Assembly: GCF_009184425.1 (NCBI RefSeq)
Contig: NZ_WELG01000002.1
Coordinates: forward strand, 558,001 to 622,000
Direction: 5' to 3'
Length of the DNA: 64,000 nucleotides
Origin: Flagellimonas olearia
GTDB lineage: Bacteria; Bacteroidota; Bacteroidia; Flavobacteriales; Flavobacteriaceae
A program made the position numbers and the translations under genes. How positions within the stretch are numbered: position 1 is the first letter of the stretch; the number at the start of each line of letters is the position of its first letter. Positions 8,645 to 17,881 of this stretch are shown piece by piece. The notes below the pieces were generated by a model. The model had not been told where the DNA came from. It worked only from the letters and a program-made list of their open reading frames with translations, and did not search any database.

Positions 8645-9094
8645 TTAGCCCACCTCCAAAATGGTATGGGTGTTTCCATTAAAGTCAAAGGTCTGGCCCA
8701 CCTCTTTTCCCATGAGCAATTGCGCAATGGGCGATCCCGCCGATATGCAGTAGACCGTCTGGCCCTCCCATGGGGCGGCCCCGCAGGAAATGGCCAAAAA
8801 ATACTGGGCCGTGCCGGTCTTTACCCAACTTCCCAAACGTATTTTGCCCTGTGCGGTTTCAACATTTATTTTTTGGAGCACTTCCTTGAGCCGGTCCAGT
8901 TCCACCAATTGCTGGGCCAGTTTTTCCTGCTCCAATTGCACCATGGCCCGTCCGGTCTCGTGCTTGTCCCCAGCGCTGCTCTTGGTTTCGGAATCCAAGG
9001 ATTCCTGTAGGGCCGCGGCACTTCTTTTCAGGCGCTCCGTTCGGGTGTCCACATAGTCCCAACAGAACTTTAATAGCTGTTCTTTCTTCTGCAT
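8645..9094 (-). CDS. GreA/GreB-like transcription elongation factor family protein
   Basis: 149 residues from the ATG at 9092-9094; a TTG seven codons earlier overlaps the previous gene and is less likely. The N-terminal half is a helical hairpin with the motif SSAGDKHETGRAMVQLEQEK. The C-terminal half ends with the FKBP-like fold of Gre factors (ISAGSPIAQLLMGKEVGQTF). Gre factors bind the RNA polymerase secondary channel and stimulate cleavage of backtracked RNA. This shorter branch is common in Flavobacteriaceae, where I recall it being misnamed 3-oxoacyl-ACP synthase. It starts 13 bases after the sensor kinase stop, so it may be the third gene of that operon. Confidence 0.75.
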   Translation of the reverse strand: MQKKEQLLKFCWDYVDTRTERLKRSAAALQESLDSETKSSAGDKHETGRAMVQLEQEKLAQQLVELDRLKEVLQKINVETAQGKIRLGSWVKTGTAQYFLAISCGAAPWEGQTVYCISAGSPIAQLLMGKEVGQTFDFNGNTHTILEVG

Positions 9095-9107
9095 TTTCAA
9101 TTGTGGT

Positions 9108-10460
9108 TTAGGCAAACGTCAATCTAAAAACGGTTTCTTGGTCGGGTACGGAGTGTACCTGTATGCCTCCGCCGTGCAGTTGCATCACCCGTTTGCTCAG
9201 GCTCAGGCCAATCCCCGTTCCCTCACTCTTGGTGGTGAAGAAGGGTACAAAAATCTCTTCCAGCACTTCAGGTTGAATGCCCGGGCCGTTGTCCCTTACC
9301 TCGATATATTTTTTTCCGTTGCGGTCCATTCCGGCCACCATCTGTACCTTCCCGTTTTTGGTGTCCCCCACGGATTGAAGTGCATTCTTGCCCAGATTGA
9401 TCAATACCTGAACAATCTGTTTTTCATCTATGAACAGTTCCAAATCCTCCGGGTCGCACAGCACCTGAAAATCGGTTTCGCCCTCATGCAGCCGCGCGGA
9501 CATGAGCACATCGATCTTGCCCAAAAGGGCCTTTCCCTGTACAATGGTCCTGTTGGGTTCCGGCACGTGCAAAAGGCTTCGGTAAGATTGTACAAAGTCC
9601 ATGAGATTGCCCCCCTGTTCCTTGATTACCTCCAACCCTTTCAGGGTGTTCTTGATCTGATGCTCTTCCAACTCCTCCATGGGGGTGATTTTTCCATTGT
9701 TCCGATAGTATTTGATAATGGAATCCGAAATGGAGGCGATGGGGGTGATGGTGTTCATGATCTCATGCGTCAGCACCCGGATAAGGCGCACCCAGGATTC
9801 GGTCTCCTTTTCGTCCAGTTCTTTGTGGATGTCCTGTATCACCACCAACAGGAGCGATTTGCCATCCAAAGTAAAAGCGGTAGACTTAATGGCCAGATGG
9901 ATCTGCTCCCGCTCATTGGTGAGTTGAAACTGTTTGCGCTCAAAAGGCTCAAAGGTTTCAAAGATCTTGAACAGGTTTTCATCCACTTGGGCCAATTGTT
10001 TGATGTGGTTCAACGGGGAATAGTCCAACAACTTTTCCATGGTAGGGTTGGAAAACAGGATATGGCCCTTCTCGTTATAGGTCATGATACCTATACTGGC
10101 CTGTTTCAGGATTTCCTGATAGTATTGTTCCCTGATCTGCAATTGCAGGTGTACTTCCTGGATCAACCCATTGACCCGGTTAAGGCTTTGGTTGAGCTCC
10201 TTGAAGGATTTAATGGCCACCCGTTCGGGAAAACGAAGGGTAAAATCCTCATTGCGGATGGCATCGAAAAAATAGGCAATCTTGCGGTTCGTCCTATTGA
10301 TGAATATGATCAAGGCATATACTTGGGACACCAAAAAAATCACCGAAAACGCCAAGGTGAAATACCACATTTTAGAGATTGCAAAAGCGAGGGCCAAGGC
10401 CGTGAGCGTGATCAAAATCACCCGAACAATCAACTGGATATAAAAATGTCGACTGGCCAT
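9108..10460 (-). CDS. Sensor histidine kinase, NtrY-like
   Basis: 450 residues. Two membrane helices at the N-terminus (about 10-30 and 33-53) with almost no periplasmic loop are followed by a HAMP-like linker, a PAS domain (about 110-210), the dimerisation/phosphoacceptor helix with His232 in LTHEIMN, and an ATPase domain with DNGPGI, FFTTKSEGTGIGLSLS. The lack of a sensor loop suggests it senses the membrane or a cytoplasmic signal. The start overlaps the stop of the regulator gene by one base (TAATG), so the two are translated together. It should phosphorylate the response regulator at 10460-11824 and control the divergent efflux operon. Confidence 0.93.
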   Translation of the reverse strand: MASRHFYIQLIVRVILITLTALALAFAISKMWYFTLAFSVIFLVSQVYALIIFINRTNRKIAYFFDAIRNEDFTLRFPERVAIKSFKELNQSLNRVNGLIQEVHLQLQIREQYYQEILKQASIGIMTYNEKGHILFSNPTMEKLLDYSPLNHIKQLAQVDENLFKIFETFEPFERKQFQLTNEREQIHLAIKSTAFTLDGKSLLLVVIQDIHKELDEKETESWVRLIRVLTHEIMNTITPIASISDSIIKYYRNNGKITPMEELEEHQIKNTLKGLEVIKEQGGNLMDFVQSYRSLLHVPEPNRTIVQGKALLGKIDVLMSARLHEGETDFQVLCDPEDLELFIDEKQIVQVLINLGKNALQSVGDTKNGKVQMVAGMDRNGKKYIEVRDNGPGIQPEVLEEIFVPFFTTKSEGTGIGLSLSKRVMQLHGGGIQVHSVPDQETVFRLTFA

Positions 10461-11824
10461 TATTCGTGCTTTTTCTTCAATTTATTGTAGAGGGTCTGTC
10501 TGGAAATGCCCAATTGTTCCGCCGCGGCGCTGTAATTGCCATCGTGTTGGTCCAAAGCCCGTAAGATCATCTGCTGTTCCATCTCGTTCAGCGTCAATGG
10601 CTGATGGTCCAACGACTGCATGGGCTTGGCGTGCAACAGAAAATCGGTGGGCTTGAGCACATTTCCGTCCGAAAGGATCACGGCCCGCTCCATGGTGTGC
10701 TGCAGCTCCCTGACATTGCCCGGCCATTGGTATTCCATTAATTTTTCTTGGGCCACATTGTTGATGCGTAGCCCCGGTTTATCATATTTATGGGCAAATT
10801 TTTTCAGGAAAAAGTCGGCCAGCACCAAAACGTCCCCTTCGCGCTCGCGCAAGGGAGGCACTTCAATATGGATGGTGTTGATGCGGTAGAGCAAATCTTC
10901 CCGAAACAGTCCATCCGCTACCATTTGCTCCAGATTGCAATTGGTGGCACAGACCAACCGAATATCCACCTGACTGGAGGTGTTGGACCCTACCCGGACC
11001 ACCGCCCTATTTTGGATGGAAGAGAGCAACTTGGCCTGCATCTGCAAAGAAAGGTTCCCGATTTCGTCCAGAAACAGGGTGCCTTGGTGGGCGGCCTCAA
11101 ATTTTCCCGCCCGATCTTCCTTGGCATCGGTGAAGGATCCTTTTACATGCCCGAACAGTTCACTTTCAAAAAGGTTCTCGGCAATGGACCCCATGTCCAC
11201 CCCAATGAACACCTCATTTTTTCTTGCGGATAATCGGTGCAATTCCCGAGCGATGAGTTCTTTCCCCGTTCCATTTTCGCCGGTGATAAGGACATTGACA
11301 TCGGTCTTGGCCACCTTGGCGACCAAGTTCAAAACCGAGGAGAGCGCCTTGGATTGGCCAATGATAAAGTTCTTGTCCTCATTGATGACCTGTTTTAGGT
11401 TGCTTTCCTTTTTCTTCAGGTTGTGGATCTCTTGTTTGGATTTCCGCAACTCGTAGGCCGATTGCACCGTGGTCATGAGCCGTTCGTTGTTCCAAGGCTT
11501 CAGAACAAAATCGGATGCGCCCTGCTTCAAGGCCTTTACCGCCAAGTCCACCGCACCGTAGGCCGTCATCATGATGACAGAGGTGTTGGGGGATTTCTTT
11601 TTGATCTCGTTGAGCCAAAACAATCCTTCGTTCCCTGTGTTCACCCCAGCGGAAAAGTTCATGTCCAACAGCACAATGTCCATTTCCTCCATATTGGGAA
11701 AGGAAGAAATCTGGTTGGGGTTGAACAAGGTCTGAACGCTTTTGTATTCAAACTGGAGTAAAATCTCCAAAGCGCTCAATACGCTCTTGTTGTCATCTAC
11801 CACTAAAATCTTGGCGTCGGTCAT
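10460..11824 (-). CDS. Sigma-54-dependent response regulator, NtrC family
   Basis: 454 residues. Receiver domain with Asp10-Asp11 and phospho-acceptor Asp54 (IVLLDMN); AAA+ domain with Walker A GENGTGKE, Walker B GTLFLDEIG and the arginine-finger region FREDLLYR; C-terminal Fis-type helix-turn-helix (NYSAAAEQLGISRQTLYNKL). The loop that contacts sigma-54, normally GAFTGA, reads GSFTDA here, keeping the central FT. Phosphorylation should drive oligomerisation and ATP-dependent opening of a sigma-54 promoter. It is divergent from the tolC-led operon with 203 bases between, where a perfect dyad lies at 11885-11925. The first gene of a two- or three-gene unit with the kinase. Confidence 0.94.
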   Translation of the reverse strand: MTDAKILVVDDNKSVLSALEILLQFEYKSVQTLFNPNQISSFPNMEEMDIVLLDMNFSAGVNTGNEGLFWLNEIKKKSPNTSVIMMTAYGAVDLAVKALKQGASDFVLKPWNNERLMTTVQSAYELRKSKQEIHNLKKKESNLKQVINEDKNFIIGQSKALSSVLNLVAKVAKTDVNVLITGENGTGKELIARELHRLSARKNEVFIGVDMGSIAENLFESELFGHVKGSFTDAKEDRAGKFEAAHQGTLFLDEIGNLSLQMQAKLLSSIQNRAVVRVGSNTSSQVDIRLVCATNCNLEQMVADGLFREDLLYRINTIHIEVPPLREREGDVLVLADFFLKKFAHKYDKPGLRINNVAQEKLMEYQWPGNVRELQHTMERAVILSDGNVLKPTDFLLHAKPMQSLDHQPLTLNEMEQQMILRALDQHDGNYSAAAEQLGISRQTLYNKLKKKHE

Positions 11825-11884
11825 AACTCCTATAATTCCTTTTCAATTCTAAAACTACGAATTGGTACAATGCAAGCCATCGAT

Positions 11885-11925
11885 GTGTAAAATAATTTGA
11901 CATTTTTTGTATAAATATTTTACAC
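11885..11925. promoter_or_regulatory. Perfect dyad, candidate enhancer site of the sigma-54 regulator
   Basis: gtgtaaaata at 11885-11894 and tattttacac at 11916-11925 are exact inverted repeats separated by 21 AT-rich bases, so the arm centres are 31 bases apart, about three helical turns. It lies about 60 bases from the regulator start and about 110 bases before the predicted start of the tolC transcript, the usual range for an NtrC-type enhancer. Confidence 0.55.
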
Positions 11926-11984
11926 CTATGCTTAACTTTCTTTTTAGAAAATATTTTAATTAATTGATAATTAGACTATTATGT

Positions 11985-12026
11985 TTTTGGCATAAGAATG
12001 GACATAGTTTTGGCACAGGAATACAT
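11985..12026 (+). promoter_or_regulatory. Tandem TTTTGGCA repeats, possible sigma-54 promoter of the efflux operon
   Basis: Two imperfect direct repeats, ttttggcataagaatggaca at 11985-12004 and ttttggcacaggaatacat at 12008-12026, lie just before the tolC ATG (12028). TGGCA matches the -24 element of sigma-54 promoters. If the first copy is used, the start falls near 12014, giving a 14-base leader. Its -12 element (TGGA instead of TTGC) is weak. The second copy would start transcription inside the gene, so it may instead bind a protein. Confidence 0.35.
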
Positions 12027-12027
12027 T

Positions 12028-13365
12028 ATGAACCTTAGAACATACATTACCGGCCTTTTATTTTTCGTTGCAATCTCCGGGTTTTCACAAGAGACCTGGA
12101 CCTTGGACGAATGTGTGGCCTACGCCATTGAGCACAACCTTCAGGTAAAGAACACCAACTATAACCGCGACTCGAGCAAAGAGACCTATCGCCAGTCAAT
12201 CCGTGATTTGTTGCCCTCTGTGGGCGGCTATACCGATTATAGGATTCGCTACGGTAGATCGGCCGACCCGAACACCAACGATTATGTGAACACGGAATTC
12301 TTTAGCAACAATTACTCCCTAAGTGCCAACATGGGACTATTTCAGGGGTTTCAAAAATTGAACTCGATAAAAGCCTCAAAATTCATTTTGAAGGCCACAC
12401 AGGAAGATGTGTTACAAGAAAAATTCCTCTTGGCCTTCAGGGTGATGAGCGCTTTTTACGATATTAAATTTTATGAAGGCCTTGTGACCAATTCCTTGGA
12501 ACAACAGGAAATCTCCCAAGCCAATTACGATTTGGTTGCAAAGCAAGTGGAACTGGGCATCATGGCGGGTGCCGACCTCTACGAGGCCGAATCCAATCTG
12601 TTGGGCGATAAATTATTGGTGACCCAGAACAGAAACCTGCTCACCAATGCCAAGTTGGTTTTGCTTCAAGAAATGAACCTCAACGAAGTAACGGATATTA
12701 CCCTACAGGAAACTTTGGAACCCCTTCCCAATGAAATTGAAAGCGCTCCCTTGGACTCCTTATATGAAACTGCAAGAGGATTTGTGCCCTTGGTGAAATC
12801 ACAGGAATACCGGGTAAGTGCTGCCAAAAAACAACTTCAGGCCACCAGGGGGGCACTTTATCCTTCCCTTTCCTTGGTCGCCGGGTACGGGACCAGTTAT
12901 TTTGAGACGAATGTGGATGAGAATGGGAACATCATTCCCTTTAAGACCCAGTTCAACGACAACACCTCCAAGTTTGTAGGGGCCGAACTGAGCATCCCCA
13001 TCAGTAATGGATGGTCCAACCATTCCCGGGTAAAACAGCAAAAAATTGCCTATTTGCAGGCACAGAACAATCTTAAGATCCAAGAGCAGGAGCTCTTTCA
13101 GTTATTGCAACAGCTCGTACAGACCAATCAGGCATTGATTGCAGAATACGAGCAAAGCAACCAAAAGGTGGAGGCCCAACAATTGGCGTTCACCATTGCC
13201 CAAAAACGCTACGAAAAAGGACTCATCAATGCCTTGGACCTTTTTCAGGCCAAGAATTTGTACGGCGTGGCACAAAACGAAAACTTACAGGTAGGTCTCC
13301 GGTTGAGAGTGAACAAGAGCACCATAGATTTTTATAGCGGCCTGCCCATTTTTAATATCAACTAA
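12028..13365 (+). CDS. TolC-family outer-membrane efflux protein
   Basis: 445 residues. The ATG at 12028 begins a Sec signal (MNLRTYITGLLFFVAISGFSQ); an earlier in-frame ATG would place charged residues before it and lie inside the tandem repeat, so I set it aside. The mature part starts with the family opening WTLDECVAYAIEHN and has the duplicated long coiled-coil and beta-strand pattern of outer-membrane efflux proteins, ending with the repeat-like AFTIAQKRYEKGLINALDLFQAKN. It would form the trimeric exit duct of a tripartite exporter. It is the first gene of the operon; hlyD starts 8 bases after its stop. Confidence 0.92.
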   Translation: MNLRTYITGLLFFVAISGFSQETWTLDECVAYAIEHNLQVKNTNYNRDSSKETYRQSIRDLLPSVGGYTDYRIRYGRSADPNTNDYVNTEFFSNNYSLSANMGLFQGFQKLNSIKASKFILKATQEDVLQEKFLLAFRVMSAFYDIKFYEGLVTNSLEQQEISQANYDLVAKQVELGIMAGADLYEAESNLLGDKLLVTQNRNLLTNAKLVLLQEMNLNEVTDITLQETLEPLPNEIESAPLDSLYETARGFVPLVKSQEYRVSAAKKQLQATRGALYPSLSLVAGYGTSYFETNVDENGNIIPFKTQFNDNTSKFVGAELSIPISNGWSNHSRVKQQKIAYLQAQNNLKIQEQELFQLLQQLVQTNQALIAEYEQSNQKVEAQQLAFTIAQKRYEKGLINALDLFQAKNLYGVAQNENLQVGLRLRVNKSTIDFYSGLPIFNIN

Positions 13366-13373
13366 TCAGAACC

Positions 13374-14624
13374 ATGGATATACAATTAGAGAAAAAGAAA
13401 GGACTTAAACCCAAACATTACGGCTATATAGCCTTGGGCGTACTTTTATTGTTCGTGGGATGGAAGCTGCTTTTTGCCAGTTCCGTTTCCACCTTCAGGA
13501 CCGAAAAGGAACGCCTTTCCATAGCACAGGTCACTGCCGGCAAGTTTGATGACTATATTACCATCAACGGTACCGTGGCCCCAATTGCCACCATCTATAT
13601 GGATGCCTATGAAGGCGGAAGGGTTTCGGAAAAATTGATCGAGGAAGGATCCATGGTAAAAAAGGGTGACATCATTCTCAAACTCGAAAATATGGGTCTT
13701 TACGAACAGATCTTGGCGAGCGAGAGTAACTTGGCCCTCAAGCAGAACGACCTTCGCTCCACCAAACTTACCTTCGATTCAAGACAAGTAGAGGGCAAAC
13801 GGAACTTGGCCACCGCCGAGTATGACCTTCAACGCCTAAAGCGAAATTACGAACAGAACGAAGAGTTGTTCAAGGACGAACTGATTTCCAAAGAAACCTA
13901 CCTTCTTTCCAAGGAGAATTACGAGCTCGCCAAAAAACAATATGATATTGTAAAACTGCAGACCGAGCAGGATGATGAGTTGAGAGAAACTTCCTTGACC
14001 GGTCTGGATGCCGATTTGGCCCGGATGCACAAGACCCTTTCCATGGTCTATGAGCGTTTGGACCATCTCAACGTCCGCGCCCCTGCAGATGGCCAGCTTG
14101 GGTTTTTGGATGCCGAGATTGGACAGAACATTGCCCAAGGGGAACGTATCGGTCAAATCAACGTACTCACCGATTTTAAGATCGAGGCCGAAATAGACGA
14201 GCACTACATTGATCGGGTAAAACGGGACCTGTCCGCAACCTTGGAGCGTAATGAAAAGGAATACGGTCTACGACTGCGCAAGGTGTACCCCGAAGTTCGG
14301 AACGGTCGCTTTAAGGTAGATTTGGTATTTACCGATGAAAAGCCCGAGACCATCCGCGCAGGACAGAGCTACAACATTCGCCTACAGTTGGGCGAATCCA
14401 ACGAAGCCCTTTTGTTGCCCAAAGGCGGGTTCTTCCAGAGTACCGGGGGCCAATGGGTATTTGTGGTGAACCCTGATGGCGGCGAGGCCCTAAAACGTAA
14501 TGTACGTCTGGGCAAACAGAATTCAAGGTACTATGAGGTCCTTGAAGGCCTACAACCTGGAGAAGAAGTGATTACCAGCAACTATGACAGTTTTGGGACA
14601 GCAGAACGGATTGTGTTAAAATAA
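13374..14624 (+). CDS. HlyD/MacA-type periplasmic adaptor protein
   Basis: 416 residues. A short cytoplasmic N-terminus is followed by one membrane helix (GYIALGVLLLFVGWKLLF, about 22-39) and the adaptor architecture: a lipoyl half (GGRVSEKLIEEGSMVKKGDIIL), an alpha hairpin rich in Glu/Lys (about 110-220), the second lipoyl half (VRAPADGQLGFLDAEIGQNIAQGERIG), a beta-barrel and a membrane-proximal domain near the end. It bridges inner-membrane permease and TolC duct. It is the only adaptor gene for six permeases in the operon, so it probably serves them all. Confidence 0.92.
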   Translation: MDIQLEKKKGLKPKHYGYIALGVLLLFVGWKLLFASSVSTFRTEKERLSIAQVTAGKFDDYITINGTVAPIATIYMDAYEGGRVSEKLIEEGSMVKKGDIILKLENMGLYEQILASESNLALKQNDLRSTKLTFDSRQVEGKRNLATAEYDLQRLKRNYEQNEELFKDELISKETYLLSKENYELAKKQYDIVKLQTEQDDELRETSLTGLDADLARMHKTLSMVYERLDHLNVRAPADGQLGFLDAEIGQNIAQGERIGQINVLTDFKIEAEIDEHYIDRVKRDLSATLERNEKEYGLRLRKVYPEVRNGRFKVDLVFTDEKPETIRAGQSYNIRLQLGESNEALLLPKGGFFQSTGGQWVFVVNPDGGEALKRNVRLGKQNSRYYEVLEGLQPGEEVITSNYDSFGTAERIVLK

Positions 14625-14690
14625 CCGTGCAACCTGTAACACCTATTGATTTAGAGAAGTCTATATACTAACAGCGAAACAACCATAAAA

Positions 14691-15386
14691 ATGATACAGA
14701 TACAGAATCTTAAAAAAAGCTTCAGAACCGAAGAAGTGGAAACCTTGGCCCTGAACGGGGTAAACCTAAAGGTTGCCGAGGGAGAATTTGTGGCCATCAT
14801 GGGGCCGTCCGGGTGTGGGAAATCCACCCTCCTGAATATTATTGGAATGTTGGACAACCCTACCGAGGGAAGCTATGAGTTTGCCGGCCATCAAGTGGGG
14901 GGGCTCAAGGAAAGCCAACGCACCCAATTGCGAAAAGGAAACCTAGGCTTTGTCTTCCAAAGCTTTAACCTTATTGATGAGCTTACGGTTTTCGAAAATG
15001 TGGAGCTACCCCTCATCTATCTAAAAATGAACAAATCTGAGCGTCGTGAAAAAGTAAAGGCAGTCTTGGAGCGCATGAAAATTGCGCATCGTGAAAAGCA
15101 CTTTCCACAACAACTGTCCGGTGGACAGCAGCAAAGGGTGGCCATTGCCCGGGCCGTGGTTACCAACCCAAAACTGATTTTGGCGGATGAGCCTACGGGG
15201 AACCTGGATTCCAAAAATGGTATCGAGGTCATGAACCTATTGACCGAACTGAACCAAGAAGGCACCACCATTGTTATGGTGACCCACTCCGACCGCGATT
15301 CGCATTATGCGCACAGGGTCATCAACCTGTTCGATGGGCAAATTGTCACTGAAAGTCAGAACAAGCCCATGGGGGCAATGGTCTAG
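14691..15386 (+). CDS. MacB/LolD-type ABC ATPase 1
   Basis: 231 residues, the usual length for stand-alone LolD-like ATPases. Walker A GPSGCGKST, Q-loop FVFQSFNLIDELTV, signature LSGGQQQRVAIARA, Walker B LILADEP, D-loop GNLDS and switch histidine VTHSD are all canonical. It energises FtsX/MacB-type permeases, which use mechanotransmission across the inner membrane rather than transport through it. It starts 66 bases after hlyD and is followed 36 bases later by the first of six permeases. Its catalytic motifs are more orthodox than those of the second ATPase at the far end of the array. Confidence 0.93.
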   Translation: MIQIQNLKKSFRTEEVETLALNGVNLKVAEGEFVAIMGPSGCGKSTLLNIIGMLDNPTEGSYEFAGHQVGGLKESQRTQLRKGNLGFVFQSFNLIDELTVFENVELPLIYLKMNKSERREKVKAVLERMKIAHREKHFPQQLSGGQQQRVAIARAVVTNPKLILADEPTGNLDSKNGIEVMNLLTELNQEGTTIVMVTHSDRDSHYAHRVINLFDGQIVTESQNKPMGAMV

Positions 15387-15422
15387 GGGTTTATTCATCA
15401 ATCATCATCAAAACCAAACGTC

Positions 15423-17858
15423 ATGTTTAAGAACAACATAAAAATTGCCTGGAGGAATCTAAAAAAGCAACCCTTTTTCACGTTTCTCAACACTTTTGGC
15501 CTTGCTATTGGAATGGCCGGTGCTCTGCTTATCTGTCTCTTCATCCATGACGAATTGAGCTATGACAAAATGTTCGCGGATGCCGAACGCATCTACCGGA
15601 TTGACACGGACATTAAATTCGGTGGAGCCGAAATCAAAGCTTCTGAAGCTGCAGCTCCCATGGCCGAAGTCATACTCAGGGATTTTCCACAGGTGGAATC
15701 TGTCATGCGGTTTCGGGACCGGGGCAGCCTGCTCTTGAGAAAAAGTGGAACCTCCGCAAACACCAAAGAGCCCAGAGTTGCTTTTGCCGATTCTACCTTC
15801 TTTGACTTCTTTGGGATAACCCTCTTGGTGGGCGATTCCAAAACAGCCCTGGCCCAACCCAATACTTTGATCCTGACAAAAACTGCCGCTGAAAAGCATT
15901 TTGGGATCAAAGACGCTTTGGGGCAAAGTCTATTGCTGAACAATACGGATACTTATACCGTTACGGGAATCATTGATGACCTTCCAAAAAATTCGTTCTT
16001 GAGGGACCATTCCGTTTTTATGGCCATGAGCGGTTTTGCGGATTCCCGGTCACCCGATTGGGGCAGTCACAATTACTATACGTTCGTCAAACTCATTCCC
16101 TCGGCGAACGTGGCAGACTTCCAAGTTCCATTGAATACGCTCTTCGACAACTATTTACTGCCTTGGGCGCAGAATTATTTTCCAGGCATCACCAAGGAAT
16201 CCTTCCTTGCTTCGGGGAACTTCGTCAACTATCATACCATGCCCTTGACGGACATTCACCTCCATTCAAATAGGCAATCCGAAATGAGCTCCAACAGTAC
16301 CATGCAAAATGTGTACATCCTTTCGTTTATAAGCTTGTTTTTGATTGTTCTTGCCTGTGTGAACTTCATGAACCTCTCCACGGCTTATTCCTTGAAAAGG
16401 GCCAAAGAAGTGGGGATAAGAAGAACCTTGGGGTCCAATAAAATAGACTTGGTACGCCAGTTCTTGATCGAATCAGGGCTTATCTCATTCATTTCACTCT
16501 TGGTAGCGCTGGTCATTGCCTCAGTAGTACTTCCCTTTTTCAATGAACTTGCCGGAAAGTCGATTGCCATACCCTATACAAATCCAATATTTTGGGGAAT
16601 TCTGCTATTGGCCACTATTATCTTGGGGATATTCTCCGGTAGCTATCCTGCCTTTTTCATGTCGCGGTTTATGCCCGTGAAAACCCTTAAGGGAGGTGGA
16701 CAAAGTGATGTGGGAGGTGGCAACGTACGCAATGCATTGGTGGTGTTCCAGTTTGCCATTTCGGTATTTTTGATTGTCAGTACGATTGTTGTTTTTCAAC
16801 AGCTGACATTCATTCAAAACAAAGACTTGGGCTTTACCAAAGATCAAGTGGTTCTGATAGACGATGTTTTTTCCGCCGGATCCCAGGTAGAAGCCCTTAA
16901 AGAAGAAGTTCTCAAACTAAGTCAGACCAAAAATGCCACCCTAAGCTCTTATTTCCCCACACCTTCATCCCGTTCCAACGGATCCTTTGTCAAAGAAGGG
17001 GCTTTGAGCCAAGAAAATGCCGTTCAAATGCAAACATGGGCCGTTGATGAAGATTACATAAATACGATGGATATGGAGCTCATTGCCGGACGCAATTTCA
17101 GTAACGAATTTGGGGCCGACTCCACGGGGATGATCATCAATGAAGCAGCCCTAAAAATTCTTGGTCTTAGCGCGGAAGAAGCATTGGGCCTTAAAATGAC
17201 CGATGACCTAGCCGTTGAAGAACTCAGGTTCAGCACCATTATCGGGGTGGTCAAAAACTTCCATTACGAGTCCTTGCGGGAAAATATTGGGGCATTGGGT
17301 CTCTTTTTGGACAGACAACCGTCGGGTATGTTGGCAGTACGATTGAATGCTGGTGACTTTTCATCGGCCATTGCCAAAATAGAAGGAATTTGGAACAGGT
17401 TTGCTCCAGGGCAGCCTTTCAACTATCGATTTATGGACGATTCCTTCAACACCACCTATGATGCAGAACAACGTTTGGGCAAAATATTCATGGTCTTCAC
17501 GGTACTGTCCATTTTGATTGCTTGCTTGGGCTTGTTCGGGCTTGCCGCCTTCAACGCACAAAAGCGAACCAAGGAAATCGGTATCCGAAAAGTGTTGGGG
17601 GCCAGTGTACAACAGATTACCTACCGATTGACCACCGACTTCCTAAAAATGGTCGGGATCTCCATCCTTATCTCCTTGCCCATTGGCTGGTTTGCCATGG
17701 ACAAGTGGTTGGAAGATTTTTCCTATCGGATAGAGATAGGATGGTGGGTGTTTGCCTTGGCGGCCCTTTTGGCCATTGGCGTGGCGGTGCTTACAGTGGG
17801 CTATCAGAGCATAAAAGCGGCCATTGTGAATCCCATAAAAAGCCTAAGAACAGAATAA
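15423..17858 (+). CDS. MacB/FtsX-type ABC permease 1 of 6
   Basis: 811 residues. Opening MFKNNIKIAWRNLKKQP with membrane helix 1 at about 20-42, then a MacB-like periplasmic core domain to about 280, an FtsX domain with three helices (about 295-415, containing STAYSLKRAKEVGIRRTLGS), helix 5 (about 440-460), a second periplasmic domain and a second FtsX domain with three helices (KRTKEIGIRKVLGAS) ending NPIKSLRTE. The double layout is the Bacteroidota large form, equal to two MacB halves in one chain. Of the six paralogues this is the one directly after ATPase 1. It probably works with the HlyD and TolC partners in exporting a periplasmic substrate; the substrate is unknown. Confidence 0.9.
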   Translation: MFKNNIKIAWRNLKKQPFFTFLNTFGLAIGMAGALLICLFIHDELSYDKMFADAERIYRIDTDIKFGGAEIKASEAAAPMAEVILRDFPQVESVMRFRDRGSLLLRKSGTSANTKEPRVAFADSTFFDFFGITLLVGDSKTALAQPNTLILTKTAAEKHFGIKDALGQSLLLNNTDTYTVTGIIDDLPKNSFLRDHSVFMAMSGFADSRSPDWGSHNYYTFVKLIPSANVADFQVPLNTLFDNYLLPWAQNYFPGITKESFLASGNFVNYHTMPLTDIHLHSNRQSEMSSNSTMQNVYILSFISLFLIVLACVNFMNLSTAYSLKRAKEVGIRRTLGSNKIDLVRQFLIESGLISFISLLVALVIASVVLPFFNELAGKSIAIPYTNPIFWGILLLATIILGIFSGSYPAFFMSRFMPVKTLKGGGQSDVGGGNVRNALVVFQFAISVFLIVSTIVVFQQLTFIQNKDLGFTKDQVVLIDDVFSAGSQVEALKEEVLKLSQTKNATLSSYFPTPSSRSNGSFVKEGALSQENAVQMQTWAVDEDYINTMDMELIAGRNFSNEFGADSTGMIINEAALKILGLSAEEALGLKMTDDLAVEELRFSTIIGVVKNFHYESLRENIGALGLFLDRQPSGMLAVRLNAGDFSSAIAKIEGIWNRFAPGQPFNYRFMDDSFNTTYDAEQRLGKIFMVFTVLSILIACLGLFGLAAFNAQKRTKEIGIRKVLGASVQQITYRLTTDFLKMVGISILISLPIGWFAMDKWLEDFSYRIEIGWWVFALAALLAIGVAVLTVGYQSIKAAIVNPIKSLRTE

Positions 17859-17881
17859 TCATCATCAAAAAACGAAAAGCC

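Noticed and set aside
9138-10490. A 450-codon open frame on the plus strand, as long as the sensor kinase gene
   Set aside because: It lies exactly opposite the kinase, has no recognisable domain, and its composition is explained by the codon bias of the gene beneath. The kinase has all catalytic motifs.
12008-12026. Second TTGGCA repeat as the active sigma-54 promoter
   Set aside because: Transcription would begin after the tolC ATG. It can only be a binding site, a repeat of the first, or a promoter for a later start that lacks the signal peptide.
17522-17881. A 120-residue N-terminal extension of permease 2
   Set aside because: It overlaps the end of permease 1 in another frame and has no hydrophobic or family features; the family N-terminus starts at 17882.
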